A stretch of DNA of 64,000 nucleotides from Roseovarius sp. (GCA_029212365.1 JARGOC010000004.1:1-64000); one strand, 5' to 3'; counted from the stretch's first letter, positions 1 through 8,869 are shown. Numbers and translations are program-made. The notes: generated from the sequence alone by a model not told the origin.

Positions 1-60
1 GGGAGAGTGACATTCCTGAATTGCTCATGAGTGACATTTTAGCTTTGCGGCTACAATTCA
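1..60. mobile_element. possible terminal repeats of an IS21-like element
   Basis: The ten bases GAGTGACATT occur at 5-14 and again at 29-38, a 24-bp period. From memory, repeated GTGACATT blocks near the tip are typical of IS21-family ends, and the usual istA/istB genes would lie just outside the window. No transposase is visible here and the outer tip cannot be checked. The rest of 61-288 is AT-rich, with no gene that I can support, and probably carries the aroQ promoter. Confidence 0.25.
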
Positions 61-288
61 CTATTCGCATAATCAGTATTATGTTAATATTGCAATGTAC
101 TGACTTTGCCCAATTGCTCAACATTACAACAGCTTAAAAACTATGCATCATTTTGCACGCCATCCCAACAGTGAATCCGAGCACCACAACCCTATGCCTA
201 TGAAGTGAAATCACATTGCAATTACTTGTGCGGCTCTCGACACATTGCGCGCCATTAGTCTAAACAAACAAACCAAAGGAAATTGCGC

Positions 289-732
289 ATGACCTCTATA
301 TTGATCTTGAACGGACCGAACCTCAATCTGTTGGGCACACGCCAGCCGGATGTCTATGGCACGACCACGCTGAGTGACATTGAGCAGATGTGCCAGACAG
401 CTGCCAAGGCTCTGGGCGTCACCCTCGCCTTTCATCAGGAGAATTCTGAAGGTGCGATGGTGGATCACATTCATGCCGCGCGCGACACACATGACGGCAT
501 CATCCTGAATGCCGGTGCCTATACTCATACGTCGATTGCCCTGATGGATGCGATCAGCTCGGTTGAGTTGCCGGTGATTGAACTGCACCTGAGCAACACA
601 TTGGCGCGCGAAGAGTTTCGCCACAAAAGCTATATCAGTCCCGTGGCCCTGGGCGTGATCTGCGGCTTTGGTGCTGCGGGATATGAGCATTCCCTGCGCG
701 CTATGGTACAACATTTGGAGGCGTGTTCGTGA
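289..732 (+). CDS. aroQ: type II 3-dehydroquinate dehydratase
   Basis: The 147-residue product has the usual length of the dodecameric type II enzyme, which converts 3-dehydroquinate to 3-dehydroshikimate in the cytoplasmic shikimate pathway. The N-terminal ILNGPNLNLLGTRQPDVYG block holds the conserved Asn and Arg, and Tyr in that block is the family's catalytic base. The SEGAMVDHIH, LNAGAYTHTS and IELHLSN motifs follow in order. I start at ATG 289 because AAGGA lies at 276-280; an in-frame TTG at 283 is unlikely. The stop overlaps the next gene's GTG start (GTGA), so the two are probably co-translated. Confidence 0.95.
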   Translation: MTSILILNGPNLNLLGTRQPDVYGTTTLSDIEQMCQTAAKALGVTLAFHQENSEGAMVDHIHAARDTHDGIILNAGAYTHTSIALMDAISSVELPVIELHLSNTLAREEFRHKSYISPVALGVICGFGAAGYEHSLRAMVQHLEACS

Positions 733-1484
733 TCGACACGGGTCATCTGAAACGGCTGCTAAACTGTCAGGAAATTGAGACCCTGTGGGACATGCACACC
801 CGTCAGATGGCCGAATTCGGCTTTGATCGGTTGATCTATGGCTATACGCGCTATCGCACGGCCACATCCTTGGGCGATCCTGCTGATTTTGTGATGCTGA
901 GCAACCAAGACCCGGCTTATACGGATGAATTCATCGGCAATGGCCTGTTTCACCACGCACCAATGGTGCGTTGGGCATTGGAACACGACGGGGCGTGTTC
1001 ATGGAATGTCATGCATGACATGGTCAGTTCGGGCGTGCTGAGCGATCAGGAGCGCAAGGTTGTCGAGTTCAACCAAAAGCATGACGTGAATGCAGGGTAT
1101 TCGATCAGCTTCAAATCCATTTCCCCACGCTCTAAAGGGGCAATTGCCCTGACGGCCCGCAAAGGGATGAGCCAGCCAGAGGTGGATGCAATCTGGGCTG
1201 AACACGGCGAGGATATCCTCGTGCTGAACAATATCACCCATCTGCGCATCCTGTCCCTGCCCTATATCTCGCCCGAGCGCACCCTGACCAAACGACAGCG
1301 CGAAGTGTTGGAATGGGTTGGTGACGGCAAAACAATTCAGGACATTGCCTGCCTGTTACAGCTGACACCCGCCACCATCGAAAAGCACCTGCGCCTGGCG
1401 CGCGATGCCCTGAGCGTTGAGACTACAGCACAGGCCGTTTTAAAGGCTGCATTCCAAAATCAGATGTTTGTGCTGGATTCGTGA
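729..1484 (+). CDS. orphan LuxR-type transcriptional regulator with divergent ligand pocket
   Basis: The 251-residue protein has an autoinducer-binding-like N-terminal domain (about 10-170) and a C-terminal LuxR HTH beginning at the LTKRQREVLEWVGDGKT block. I chose GTG 729, which overlaps the aroQ stop, because GGAGG at 717-721 is 7 bases upstream; GTG 723 is too close. Aligned to the LuxR at 52955, the usual Trp and Tyr of the acyl-homoserine-lactone pocket are Tyr64 and Phe68, and the Asp is Ala77; Pro78 and Trp92 remain. No luxI is adjacent. It may sense a different ligand. Regulator class is secure; ligand is unknown. Confidence 0.85.
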   Translation: MIDTGHLKRLLNCQEIETLWDMHTRQMAEFGFDRLIYGYTRYRTATSLGDPADFVMLSNQDPAYTDEFIGNGLFHHAPMVRWALEHDGACSWNVMHDMVSSGVLSDQERKVVEFNQKHDVNAGYSISFKSISPRSKGAIALTARKGMSQPEVDAIWAEHGEDILVLNNITHLRILSLPYISPERTLTKRQREVLEWVGDGKTIQDIACLLQLTPATIEKHLRLARDALSVETTAQAVLKAAFQNQMFVLDS

Positions 1485-1546
1485 AAAATACGTGAATTTT
1501 GACGGAGTAAGGAATCCCATACTTTCGTTACGTAAGGTTAAGCGGC

Positions 1547-1774
1547 ATGTTGAAGCAGTTCCGTGAGTGGTGGCTTTATGCCGTTGGAACATTCAGATCA
1601 GTATCCCCTGTTATACCCAGGGCTCGCTGGTTTGCCGGTTTTAGTCCGGATGCTAGTCGCTGGCCTTATTGGTCAGGTCAGCGGCTAGCGCTTGCCGCCT
1701 GCTGTTTCATCCCTAACTCCGGGGCGGTTTAAAAGGAAACGGTGCTGCCCTTATCCCGGGCGGCACCGTTTTTT
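1547..1774 (+). ncRNA. putative structured small RNA or leader with small ORF
   Basis: Several hairpins lie in tandem. 1606-1622 has arms CCCTG/CAGGG. 1652-1689 has an 11-bp stem, GCTAGTCGCTG with CAGCGGCTAGC, with one G-U pair. A strong intrinsic terminator closes the series. An ORF of 61 codons (1547-1732) starts after AAGG and has two adjacent Trp codons early on, but the downstream gene is on the opposite strand, so this is not a leader of an operon. I do not recognise it as 6S RNA, tmRNA, SRP RNA, RNase P or a known riboswitch. The boundaries are guesses and no promoter was assigned. Confidence 0.35.
1740..1774 (+). terminator. intrinsic terminator
   Basis: The arms CGGTGCTGCCC and GGGCGGCACCG (one G-U pair) enclose a short loop and are followed by six T residues at 1769-1774. 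It ends a plus-strand transcript, either from the aroQ-luxR unit or from the structured RNA just upstream. Confidence 0.85.
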
Positions 1775-1960
1775 ATAGGGCTGCGCATCTGTGAGCAGGA
1801 AGGGCCTGCGCACAAGACTCCCCTGCCCTTACAATATTCTGCAAAATGCTCCTCGCAGACACTGTCACGCTACACATCCGCCGTACGGCAATGCAGACCA
1901 CTGCCAAAGGCAACGGTATTCCTGTTCTTTATGTATGAGGGGATGTCCTTGGCCAGCGCG

Positions 1961-2020
1961 CCCCGGATTTGATCCGGAGTCTGCCTATCCCGCGAGGTCC
2001 CGGATCAAGTCCGGGACGGG
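1961..2020. repeat. intergenic palindromic repeat
   Basis: CCCCGGATTTGATCCGG is followed about 20 bases later by an inverted copy, CCCGGATCAAGTCCGGGA. Each arm is itself nearly palindromic. Motifs of this kind (TCCCGGACTTGATCCGGGA) are, from general experience, frequent dispersed repeats in alphaproteobacterial genomes. It sits between convergent transcription units. Copy number elsewhere cannot be seen here. Confidence 0.6.
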
Positions 2021-2031
2021 GGTGCTCCAAC

Positions 2032-2062
2032 AAAAAAAGGGCACCAACAAGGTGCCCTTTTT
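2032..2062 (-). terminator. terminator of the rpsB-tsf unit
   Basis: GGGCACC and GGTGCCC pair around the loop AACAA. On the minus strand the stem is followed by a run of seven T (A-run at 2032-2038). It lies just after the tsf stop. Confidence 0.9.
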
Positions 2063-2077
2063 CGTGATATGTCAGGC

Positions 2078-2956
2078 TTAGCCGCCTGCTGCGGTCTTGG
2101 CGACCTCAGCTGCGAAGTCTTCTTCTTTCTTTTCAATCCCTTCGCCCACTTCCATGCGGACGTATCCGGTGATTTCAGCGCCGGCTTCCTTGGCCGCGGC
2201 ACCGACACTCAGGTCAGGGTTGATTACGAAAGACTGGTTCACCAGAGTGATCTCGGCCATGTATTTTTTCATACGGCCAACGATCATCTTTTCGATCACC
2301 TGTTCGGGCTTGCCCGATTCACGTGCGATGTCGATCTGAACCTGCTTTTCTTTTTCGACAACAGAGGCGTCCAATGACGCTTCATCCAAAGCCGCAGGAT
2401 TGGTGGCGGCAATATGCATTGCAACCTGTTTGCCAAACGCCTCATCGCCGCCTTTCAGGGCCACCAGAACGCCGATCTTGCCCATGCCAGCAGCGGCGGC
2501 GTTGTGCACATAGGCCACAACGATATCGCCTTCCAGCGCAGCCATGCGGCGCAGCGACATGTTTTCACCAATGGTGGCCACTTTGGCGGTGATCGTGTCG
2601 GCAACTGATTTGCCACCCATATCGGCAGCAGCCAGAGCTTCGGTATCAGCAGCGCCCATGGCAGCATCGGCCACACCGGCAACCATTGCCTGAAACTCAG
2701 CATTCTTGGCAACAAAATCGGTTTCCGAGTTCACTTCGACAGCCACACCGCGACCGCCCTCTACCTTGACGGCAACGAGGCCCTCAGCAGCGGTACGGCC
2801 AGATTTCTTGGCGGCTTTCGCCAGGCCTTTGGTGCGCAACCAGTCAACAGCGGCGTCCATGTCGCCGTCGTTTTCGGTCAGCGCTTTTTTCGCGTCCATC
2901 ATGCCTGCGCCTGTGGAATCGCGCAGTTCTTTCACCATTGCAGCAGTGATTGCCAT
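2078..2956 (-). CDS. tsf: translation elongation factor Ts
   Basis: EF-Ts (292 residues) is the guanine-nucleotide exchange factor for EF-Tu. The N-terminal signature with [12 protein letters not shown] and the core sequence SETDFVAKN, which contacts EF-Tu, are both present. I start at ATG 2956 because GAGGAG lies just upstream on the minus strand; an upstream in-frame start would add five residues without a site. It follows rpsB by 79 bases, the usual rpsB-tsf arrangement, and ends in the strong terminator at 2032-2062. Confidence 0.97.
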   Translation of the reverse strand: MAITAAMVKELRDSTGAGMMDAKKALTENDGDMDAAVDWLRTKGLAKAAKKSGRTAAEGLVAVKVEGGRGVAVEVNSETDFVAKNAEFQAMVAGVADAAMGAADTEALAAADMGGKSVADTITAKVATIGENMSLRRMAALEGDIVVAYVHNAAAAGMGKIGVLVALKGGDEAFGKQVAMHIAATNPAALDEASLDASVVEKEKQVQIDIARESGKPEQVIEKMIVGRMKKYMAEITLVNQSFVINPDLSVGAAAKEAGAEITGYVRMEVGEGIEKKEEDFAAEVAKTAAGG

Positions 2957-3035
2957 CTTGGATCTCCTCAAATCAAATGTGGGACGGGGCGCGAAAACGA
3001 ATGTCGCGCCCCTTAACTGTCAGACCGAAACCGGC

Positions 3036-3857
3036 TTAGCTTGCAGCAGGGGTTTCTTCGGCTTTGGCTTCAGCTTCGGCAGGTGCTTCGGCGGCGGGGG
3101 CTTCTTCAGCAACCACCTCTTCAACTGGCGCTTCTTCCATTGCACCCAGATCAACACCGGCAGCGCCCATTTGGGCGGTCATGCCGTCCAGTGCTGCGCG
3201 AGCCGCCAGATCACAATAAAGCGTGATAGCACGCGCCGCGTCATCATTGCCCGGAATGATGTAATCAACGTTCTCAGGTGGGCAGTTGGTGTCAACCACG
3301 GCCACAACCGGGATACCCAGTTTGTTGGCTTCGGCCACGGCCAGCGCCTCTTTGCGCACGTCGATGACGAACAGCAGATCAGGCACACCGCCCAATTCGC
3401 GGATACCACCAAGTGAGGCTTGCAGTTTGGTCTGGTCACGTTCCATGCCCAGACGCTCTTTCTTGGTCAGGCCTTCGGCGCCGGTTTCCATCGCCTCATC
3501 AATGTCTTTCAGACGTTTGATGGATTTGGATACGGTCTGCCAGTTGGTCAGCGTGCCACCCAGCCAGCGGTGGTTCATGTAATATTGTGCCGACTTTTCA
3601 GCCGCTTCAGCGATCGGGCCAGCGGCCTGACGTTTGGTACCGACAAACAGCACCCGTCCGCCTTTGGCAGTGGTGTCGCGGATCGCGTTCAAAGCTGCGT
3701 CCAGCATGGGCACAGTTTGTGTCAGATCGAGAATGTGAATGCCATTGCGCGAGCCATAGATGAACTCGCCCATACGGGGGTTCCAGCGTTGCGTTTGGTG
3801 GCCAAAGTGTACGCCTGCTTCAAGCAGTTGGCGCATGGTGAACTCAGGAAGAGCCAT
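3036..3857 (-). CDS. rpsB: 30S ribosomal protein S2
   Basis: The 273-residue protein starts [20 protein letters not shown] and carries the S2 signatures [13 protein letters not shown] and [12 protein letters not shown]. The last 35 residues form an Ala/Glu/Pro-rich acidic tail ([19 protein letters not shown]), longer than in E. coli (about 241 residues), as is common in alphaproteobacteria. A GGAAAGGAAAC ribosome binding site precedes ATG 3857. It is the first gene of the rpsB-tsf unit. Confidence 0.97.
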   Translation of the reverse strand: MALPEFTMRQLLEAGVHFGHQTQRWNPRMGEFIYGSRNGIHILDLTQTVPMLDAALNAIRDTTAKGGRVLFVGTKRQAAGPIAEAAEKSAQYYMNHRWLGGTLTNWQTVSKSIKRLKDIDEAMETGAEGLTKKERLGMERDQTKLQASLGGIRELGGVPDLLFVIDVRKEALAVAEANKLGIPVVAVVDTNCPPENVDYIIPGNDDAARAITLYCDLAARAALDGMTAQMGAAGVDLGAMEEAPVEEVVAEEAPAAEAPAEAEAKAEETPAAS

Positions 3858-4259
3858 GTCCGTTTCCTTTCCGGTTTGTGCCTCGGTACGGGGTGAGAAG
3901 CGGATGCTTCAACCGGTGGACTGTCGGGGATGTCTCCCCCAAGCGGCCCGCCCATACCTGCGAAGTTAGTGGCGCGCGTATAGCCGGGGTTTTGGCGGTG
4001 CGCAAGCCTTTGTTTGCCGATACTATGGCCAGAGCACGCCTGCACGCCGCTCAGGCAACCCCAACCGGCAACATGGCGCCACAGTGTTTACGTCCCATTG
4101 CTCATCATAGACAGGGTCTGCCAAGGCTGGTACAACTGGAGATTGAAAGTTATTTACATATCGCCAGCATTCCGTTTCCCATTCTGGATAACCGTTAAAT
4201 TTTAGAAAAGGGTTTTGGGAATATAGATCGTCTGGCTTTTTTGAAGGTAGGTCATCCAC
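3858..4259. promoter_or_regulatory. divergent intergenic region (rpsB leader / peptidase promoter)
   Basis: About 400 bases lie between divergent starts. A perfect small hairpin, GGGGA-TGTC-TCCCC, at 3926-3939 falls within the likely rpsB leader and could be part of an S2 autoregulatory structure, although this is only a suggestion. The half near 4100-4259 is AT-richer and presumably holds the promoter of the peptidase gene. I see no credible gene. Confidence 0.35.
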
Positions 4260-5666
4260 ATGGTTTTTCAATATTTACGCAATCTCACCTCCGAAACAGG
4301 ATATCACGCACAATCGTTCAGATCTCATCAGGTATATATCAATGATGAGCAAGCCGCATCTGGCACCTCTTCTGGCGCTGGCTATTATGCCGCCCCTGAA
4401 CAACGCACTATGTTCAACTGGAGCAATGCGGACGTGTCACCGTTGGTTCGCCAGTTGATCCAGGATGCTCTGCAAACAGGATCGGAAGCTGAAACTGACA
4501 ACACCGATGCACATCTTCCAGTCGACCATTTTGAGTTTTCGGACGTTCCCGCAGATGTACATCACACCTCCGAGGGCCTGACTGAGGTTGTCGATCGGAA
4601 TAGCACAGATGACACGGACTCAGTTTCTCAATCCATCGGCGTGGTGGTCGCAAATGTTGGTGATGGGCGGCCTGAACCTGATCCTGATCCGACCCCCGGC
4701 CCAGGCCTGTCTCAGGATAGCGATCCGGACCCGGCCCCGCCGCCAATCGTGCCAGAGGATCCACCTGAGCCCCCCACGCAAGACGGCCGACCCGCTGGGG
4801 TTACACCGGGCACCCCAACAGTTGCGCCCCCTAGCCCGCCACCGGGCGAGGACAACGCATCATCCGGTCGGCCCGATGACGCCATGCCTGATCCCCCCCC
4901 TACCGGCGGACCTGTCACCAGCTACACAAGCGGTGGCCCTGCCGCCACATCGTATAACGTCACGATTGACTTTGTCGGCACCTGGACGAGCGAATTACAA
5001 GCCTCATTCATTGATGCTGCCGATTATCTCAGCACAATTATCCTTGCCGATATTCCTGATACGATTGTTGATGGGGTGGCGATTGACGACATCACTATTA
5101 CTGCCACGCTTGAGGGGATTGATGGCGTCGGTGGTGTGTTGGGAAGCGCCGGCCCACGCGACCTGCGCGGCGATGGCACCTATCTGCCCTCGACCGGGGC
5201 CATGACCTTTGACAGCGCCGATGCCCAAAACCAGCTTGGTCTAGGAAACTGGGAAAGCATCGTTTTGCACGAAATGATGCACGCGCTTGGCTTTGGCACC
5301 TTGTGGTCATTGATGGGGCTGACCACCGGGTCAGTTGCTGGCGGGGATATCCGGTTCACCGGTCAAAATGCCACCGATACCTACCAAACGGAATTTCCGG
5401 GCATTGCGGGTTCTGATGCCGGGTCTCTGTTGGGCGTTCCGGTCGAAGCAGATGGCGGTCCGGGCACCGCAGGCGGGCATTGGGACGAGCTGATTTTTGA
5501 CGAAGAAATCATGACAGGCTATGTCGATACGGGCAGTTTTGTATCGGTGATGACCATCGCATCCTTTGAAGATATGGGATACGACACGGTGTTTGATAAT
5601 CCTTATAGTGCCACTGATCTGTTTGGGCCGATCCCGGCGGATCCATTGATGGATCTATTCGCCTGA
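4260..5666 (+). CDS. leishmanolysin-like (M8-type) zinc metallopeptidase, Pro-rich linker
   Basis: The 468-residue protein has three parts. The first 110 residues are uncharacterised. A low-complexity Pro/Asp/Gly region (about 140-225) follows, then a catalytic domain. The zinc motif HEMMHALGFGTLW (His337, Glu338, His341) and the distal GGHWDELIFDEEIMTG (His407 as third ligand) match the bacterial M8 pattern. There is no evident Sec signal peptide and no RTX repeats, so the export route is unclear. ATG 4260 is preceded by AAGGTAGG. It is probably an extracellular or cell-surface protease acting on an unknown substrate. It is monocistronic. Confidence 0.8.
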   Translation: MVFQYLRNLTSETGYHAQSFRSHQVYINDEQAASGTSSGAGYYAAPEQRTMFNWSNADVSPLVRQLIQDALQTGSEAETDNTDAHLPVDHFEFSDVPADVHHTSEGLTEVVDRNSTDDTDSVSQSIGVVVANVGDGRPEPDPDPTPGPGLSQDSDPDPAPPPIVPEDPPEPPTQDGRPAGVTPGTPTVAPPSPPPGEDNASSGRPDDAMPDPPPTGGPVTSYTSGGPAATSYNVTIDFVGTWTSELQASFIDAADYLSTIILADIPDTIVDGVAIDDITITATLEGIDGVGGVLGSAGPRDLRGDGTYLPSTGAMTFDSADAQNQLGLGNWESIVLHEMMHALGFGTLWSLMGLTTGSVAGGDIRFTGQNATDTYQTEFPGIAGSDAGSLLGVPVEADGGPGTAGGHWDELIFDEEIMTGYVDTGSFVSVMTIASFEDMGYDTVFDNPYSATDLFGPIPADPLMDLFA

Positions 5667-5879
5667 CCCATGTCTGTTGAAGGTGCGGCGGCTTAGAAAG
5701 CCAAGCGACTGATTGAGAACGCTTTCCTTTTCAGCGGCAGGGACCAAGCACCTGCCCTGCCCTTTGTATATCCACAATCGAAAGCTGCCTTGGAGCGGAG
5801 CGCCTGTTAGGTCGGCGAGACCATTTGAGCCAAACGTGATATACACCACCATGGCGGGCAAGATCGGAAAGGAAGACCA

Positions 5880-6149
5880 ATGACCAAAGACGAAAAAGAA
5901 ATCGCCCAGCTTGAACGATTGAAAAAGATCATGCCGGTTTTTGCCACGGTGATGGCGCTCAGTGCGTTTTTTCTTATCTACATGTCAGGGCATGGATTTG
6001 GCACGGCCTCCATGGTGGGCCTGATTATGTTGGCTTTCGTGCTGTTCCTTTGGGGCATGCGAATAGTGATGGGAACCTACGGGTTTATCGCCGGGTTGTT
6101 CACGCTGTGTGCAATGGGCTGGCTGGCACAATATCTGGAGTGGATATAG
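5880..6149 (+). CDS. small membrane protein, function unknown
   Basis: The 89-residue protein has a charged N-terminus (residues 1-17) and three likely membrane segments, at about 18-36, 42-60 and 65-87. GGAAAGGAAG precedes the ATG. I recognise no family. The 213 bases upstream (5667-5879) show no gene I would defend. Its neighbours give no functional hint. Confidence 0.75.
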   Translation: MTKDEKEIAQLERLKKIMPVFATVMALSAFFLIYMSGHGFGTASMVGLIMLAFVLFLWGMRIVMGTYGFIAGLFTLCAMGWLAQYLEWI

Positions 6150-6210
6150 GTTAACCTTGGCCAGATCAGACGCGACACCAGGTCAAAGACATCTGGGGTC
6201 CAGCACATCA

Positions 6211-6324
6211 ATGCTGACATATGATTTCACCGGTCGCGTTGCGGGTATCACCGGCACCGATCTGGTGGTCGATGGCGGGTTGTTGTTGCACTGGTCGCGC
6301 CCGCGCGCCAAAACACTTCCATGA
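6211..6324 (+). pseudogene. internally deleted short-chain dehydrogenase remnant
   Basis: The 37-codon frame joins the start of an SDR to its end. MLTYDFTGRVAGITG is the usual first strand up to the glycine motif, and GTDLVVDGG is the usual C-terminal SDR motif (compare TGTTLTADGG in the dehydrogenase at 8972). The roughly 200 residues between them, including the catalytic Ser-Tyr-Lys, are missing with the frame kept. Both junction partners normally contain a TG-encoding stretch, so recombination between short repeats would explain the deletion. Its stop overlaps the next ATG (ATGA), so it may still serve translational coupling to psuK. Confidence 0.75.
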
Positions 6325-7202
6325 GTGACATCCTTTGCATCGGGTCCGTCCTGTGGGATGTGATCGGCCACAGCCCTGCCTCCATGTCCCACGGCGCGGA
6401 CAGACCTGGGCGGATCACGCGCCATCCCGGAGGCGTGGCGCTGAATATTGCCATGGCATTGCAACGTTTTGGCCTGACGCCTGCCCTGCTCAGCGCCGTG
6501 GGGCGTGATGCTGAGGGCGATGACCTCCTCCGCGCCTGCACCGCCCTAGGGCTGGACACGGCACATATCCACCGCCCTGAAACGCTGCCCACTGATATCT
6601 ATATGGCTATCGAAGACCCCAGCGGGTTGATTGCAGCCATTGCCGATGCGCATTCACTGGAAAACGCAGGCGCGTCTATCCTTGAGCCGCTGCTCGATGG
6701 CACATTGGGGTCTGACAAAACGCCCTTCACTGGCACCATCGCGCTGGATGGTAATCTGACCGCGACACTGCTGGACAACATCGCCGCCAACCCAACATTG
6801 GCCAAAGCCGACCTGCGTGTCGCCCCGGCATCCCCCGGCAAAGCCAAACGCCTGACACCATTTCTGGCCCAAGGCCGTGCCACGCTTTATGTCAATCTGG
6901 AAGAAGCAGGCCTGCTGTGTGATGCCAGCTTTACTGACACCAGCGTGGCTGCACATGCCTTGCTGGCCAAGGGTACGCGCCGTGTTCTGGTGACACATGG
7001 TGCGCAGCCCGCCTGTGATGGAACCGCGCATGGCCTGATGACAGGGCAACCACCAACAGTGCAGGTTCACCGGATCACCGGGGCGGGTGATTGTTTTATG
7101 GCCGCACATATTGCCGCCGAAATAAACGGCGCAGACAGGCAAACCGCCCTGACCATGGCCCTCAGCGCGACGGCTGCCCATATATCGAAAGACATCTCAT
7201 GA
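6321..7202 (+). CDS. psuK: PfkB-family sugar kinase, likely pseudouridine kinase
   Basis: The 293-residue ribokinase-fold protein begins with SDILCIGSVLWDVIGH and has the GGVALNIAMALQRFG substrate motif. It ends with the PfkB signature ITGAGDCFMAAHI, whose Asp is the catalytic base. It overlaps psuG by four bases, and a PfkB kinase next to pseudouridine-5-phosphate glycosidase is the standard pseudouridine catabolic pair: the kinase makes pseudouridine 5-phosphate. The substrate is inferred from this linkage. The ATG has no good ribosome binding site of its own and overlaps the SDR remnant's stop. Confidence 0.88.
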   Translation: MSDILCIGSVLWDVIGHSPASMSHGADRPGRITRHPGGVALNIAMALQRFGLTPALLSAVGRDAEGDDLLRACTALGLDTAHIHRPETLPTDIYMAIEDPSGLIAAIADAHSLENAGASILEPLLDGTLGSDKTPFTGTIALDGNLTATLLDNIAANPTLAKADLRVAPASPGKAKRLTPFLAQGRATLYVNLEEAGLLCDASFTDTSVAAHALLAKGTRRVLVTHGAQPACDGTAHGLMTGQPPTVQVHRITGAGDCFMAAHIAAEINGADRQTALTMALSATAAHISKDIS

Positions 7203-8116
7203 CGCTCTACACCCCCTCCCCCGATGTGGCCGCTGCATTGCAAAATGGCACCCCTGTTGTGGCGCTGGAAAGCACGATCATCACCCACGGGATGCCCTAT
7301 CCGCAAAACCAGCACACCGCGCTTTTGGTCGAACAGACCGTGCGAGATGCCGGTGCCACACCTGCCACCATCGCGGTGCTTGACGGGCAGCTGCATGTGG
7401 GCCTGACCGGGGCACAGCTGGAAACACTGGCCAAGGCCCGAAACGTCGCCAAGCTCAGCCGCGCAGATCTGGCGGTCTCAATGGCGCAGGGGCACACAGG
7501 AGCCACCACCGTCGCCGCCACCATGATTGCGGCGCATCTGGCGAATATCCAGGTGTTCGCCACCGGTGGCATCGGCGGCGTGCACCGGGGTGCATCTGAC
7601 ACGTTTGATATTTCGGCCGACTTGCAGGAACTGGCGCAAACCCCCGTCACAGTGGTTTGTGCCGGGGCCAAGGCCATTCTGGACCTGCCCAAAACGCTGG
7701 AGGTGCTGGAAACGCTGGGTGTGCCAGTCATCGCCTATGGTCAAAATGCCCTGCCCGCCTTTTGGTCAGCTACCTCGGAACTGACAGCCCCCTTGCGCAT
7801 GGACACAGCAGGCGAAATCGCCCGTGCGCATCAAATGCGGGCACGTCTCGGCCTGCCCGGCGGACAGCTTATTGCCAATCCCATCCCCATGGGCGATCAA
7901 ATTCCGGCTGATATTCTGGCCCCCATGATCACCCAGGCCCAGACAGAAGCCGACACAAAAGGCATCACCGGCAAAGCCGTCACACCCTTCCTGTTGGCGC
8001 GGCTATACGAACTGAGCAAAACCCGATCCCTTAAAGCCAATATAGCATTGGTGCTTAACAATGCCCGCCTAGCTTCAAAAATTGCGATTGAGCTGGCATC
8101 ACCACGATCACGATAG
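7199..8116 (+). CDS. psuG: pseudouridine-5'-phosphate glycosidase
   Basis: The 305-residue enzyme cleaves the C-C glycosidic bond of pseudouridine 5-phosphate to give uracil and ribose 5-phosphate. The family's active-site residues fit: Glu24 in ALESTIITHGMPYP, Lys85 in AKLSRADL and Lys158 in CAGAKAILDLPKTLE. The ATGGIGGVHRG loop is also present. It starts within the psuK stop (ATGA), so the two are translationally coupled. No pseudouridine transporter is adjacent. Confidence 0.95.
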   Translation: MTLYTPSPDVAAALQNGTPVVALESTIITHGMPYPQNQHTALLVEQTVRDAGATPATIAVLDGQLHVGLTGAQLETLAKARNVAKLSRADLAVSMAQGHTGATTVAATMIAAHLANIQVFATGGIGGVHRGASDTFDISADLQELAQTPVTVVCAGAKAILDLPKTLEVLETLGVPVIAYGQNALPAFWSATSELTAPLRMDTAGEIARAHQMRARLGLPGGQLIANPIPMGDQIPADILAPMITQAQTEADTKGITGKAVTPFLLARLYELSKTRSLKANIALVLNNARLASKIAIELASPRSR

Positions 8117-8182
8117 CCCCCATTGTCGCTGGGCAGTTTTCTGCTTACATAGCGTCTAAGCTATAGTGACGGGCCCTGCCTG

Positions 8183-8869
8183 ATGAACACACCCTTTGAT
8201 GACAACACACCACCACCGCGCAAACCACGCCGGTTTGCCGGGCTGCGCGCCAGCTTTCTCACCGGCATTGTCGTGATTGCCCCCGTGGCGCTGACCGTCT
8301 GGTTGGTCTGGGGGATCATTGGCTGGGTTGATGGTGTGGTGCTGCCACTCGTGCCCTACACCTTCCAGCCCGAGAAATATATCGGCATCAACCTGCGCGG
8401 TATCGGGGTGATTATCTTCTTGATCTTCACTATCGTGGTGGGCTGGATTGCCAAGGGATTGATTGGCAAGTCACTGATCAATTTCGCGGAATCCCTGGTT
8501 GATCGCATGCCGGTGGTGCGCACCATCTATTCCGGCGTCAAACAGATTGCCGAGACGGTCTTTGCCCAATCAGAACGCAGCTTTGAAAAGGCCTGCATCA
8601 TTCAATACCCACGCAAAGGTATTTGGGCGATTGGGTTTATCTCAACCACAGCCAAGGGCGAAATCGCGGAACGTGCAGAAACCTCAGGCGCTTTGATGAG
8701 CATCTTTTTGCCCACAACGCCCAATCCAACCTCGGGCTTTTTGCTGTTCCTGCCCAAAGAAGATGTGATCGAGCTGGACATGAGCGTAGAAGAAGCCGCC
8801 AAACTGGTGATTTCGGCCGGGCTGGTTTACCCAGATCAAAATGGCGGCGTGGTCGAGCAAGAAGACTAA
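8183..8869 (+). CDS. DUF502-family membrane protein
   Basis: The 228-residue protein has a Pro-rich, positively charged N-terminus, two membrane segments (about 24-50 and 72-95) and a soluble C-terminal domain with DRMPVVRTIYSGVKQ and GFLLFLPKEDV, the conserved DUF502 motifs. The family is widespread in Gram-negatives and its role is unknown. It is 66 bases after psuG and may be a separate transcript. The ribosome binding site is weak. Confidence 0.88.
   Translation: MNTPFDDNTPPPRKPRRFAGLRASFLTGIVVIAPVALTVWLVWGIIGWVDGVVLPLVPYTFQPEKYIGINLRGIGVIIFLIFTIVVGWIAKGLIGKSLINFAESLVDRMPVVRTIYSGVKQIAETVFAQSERSFEKACIIQYPRKGIWAIGFISTTAKGEIAERAETSGALMSIFLPTTPNPTSGFLLFLPKEDVIELDMSVEEAAKLVISAGLVYPDQNGGVVEQED

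Noticed and set aside
1547..1732. trp-type attenuator reading of the 61-codon ORF
   Set aside because: Two tandem Trp codons are present, but no trp or other same-strand gene follows; the next genes are on the opposite strand.
1742..2081. overlapping plus-strand frames in the gap before tsf
   Set aside because: They pass through a terminator and a palindromic repeat and have no ribosome binding site or family features.
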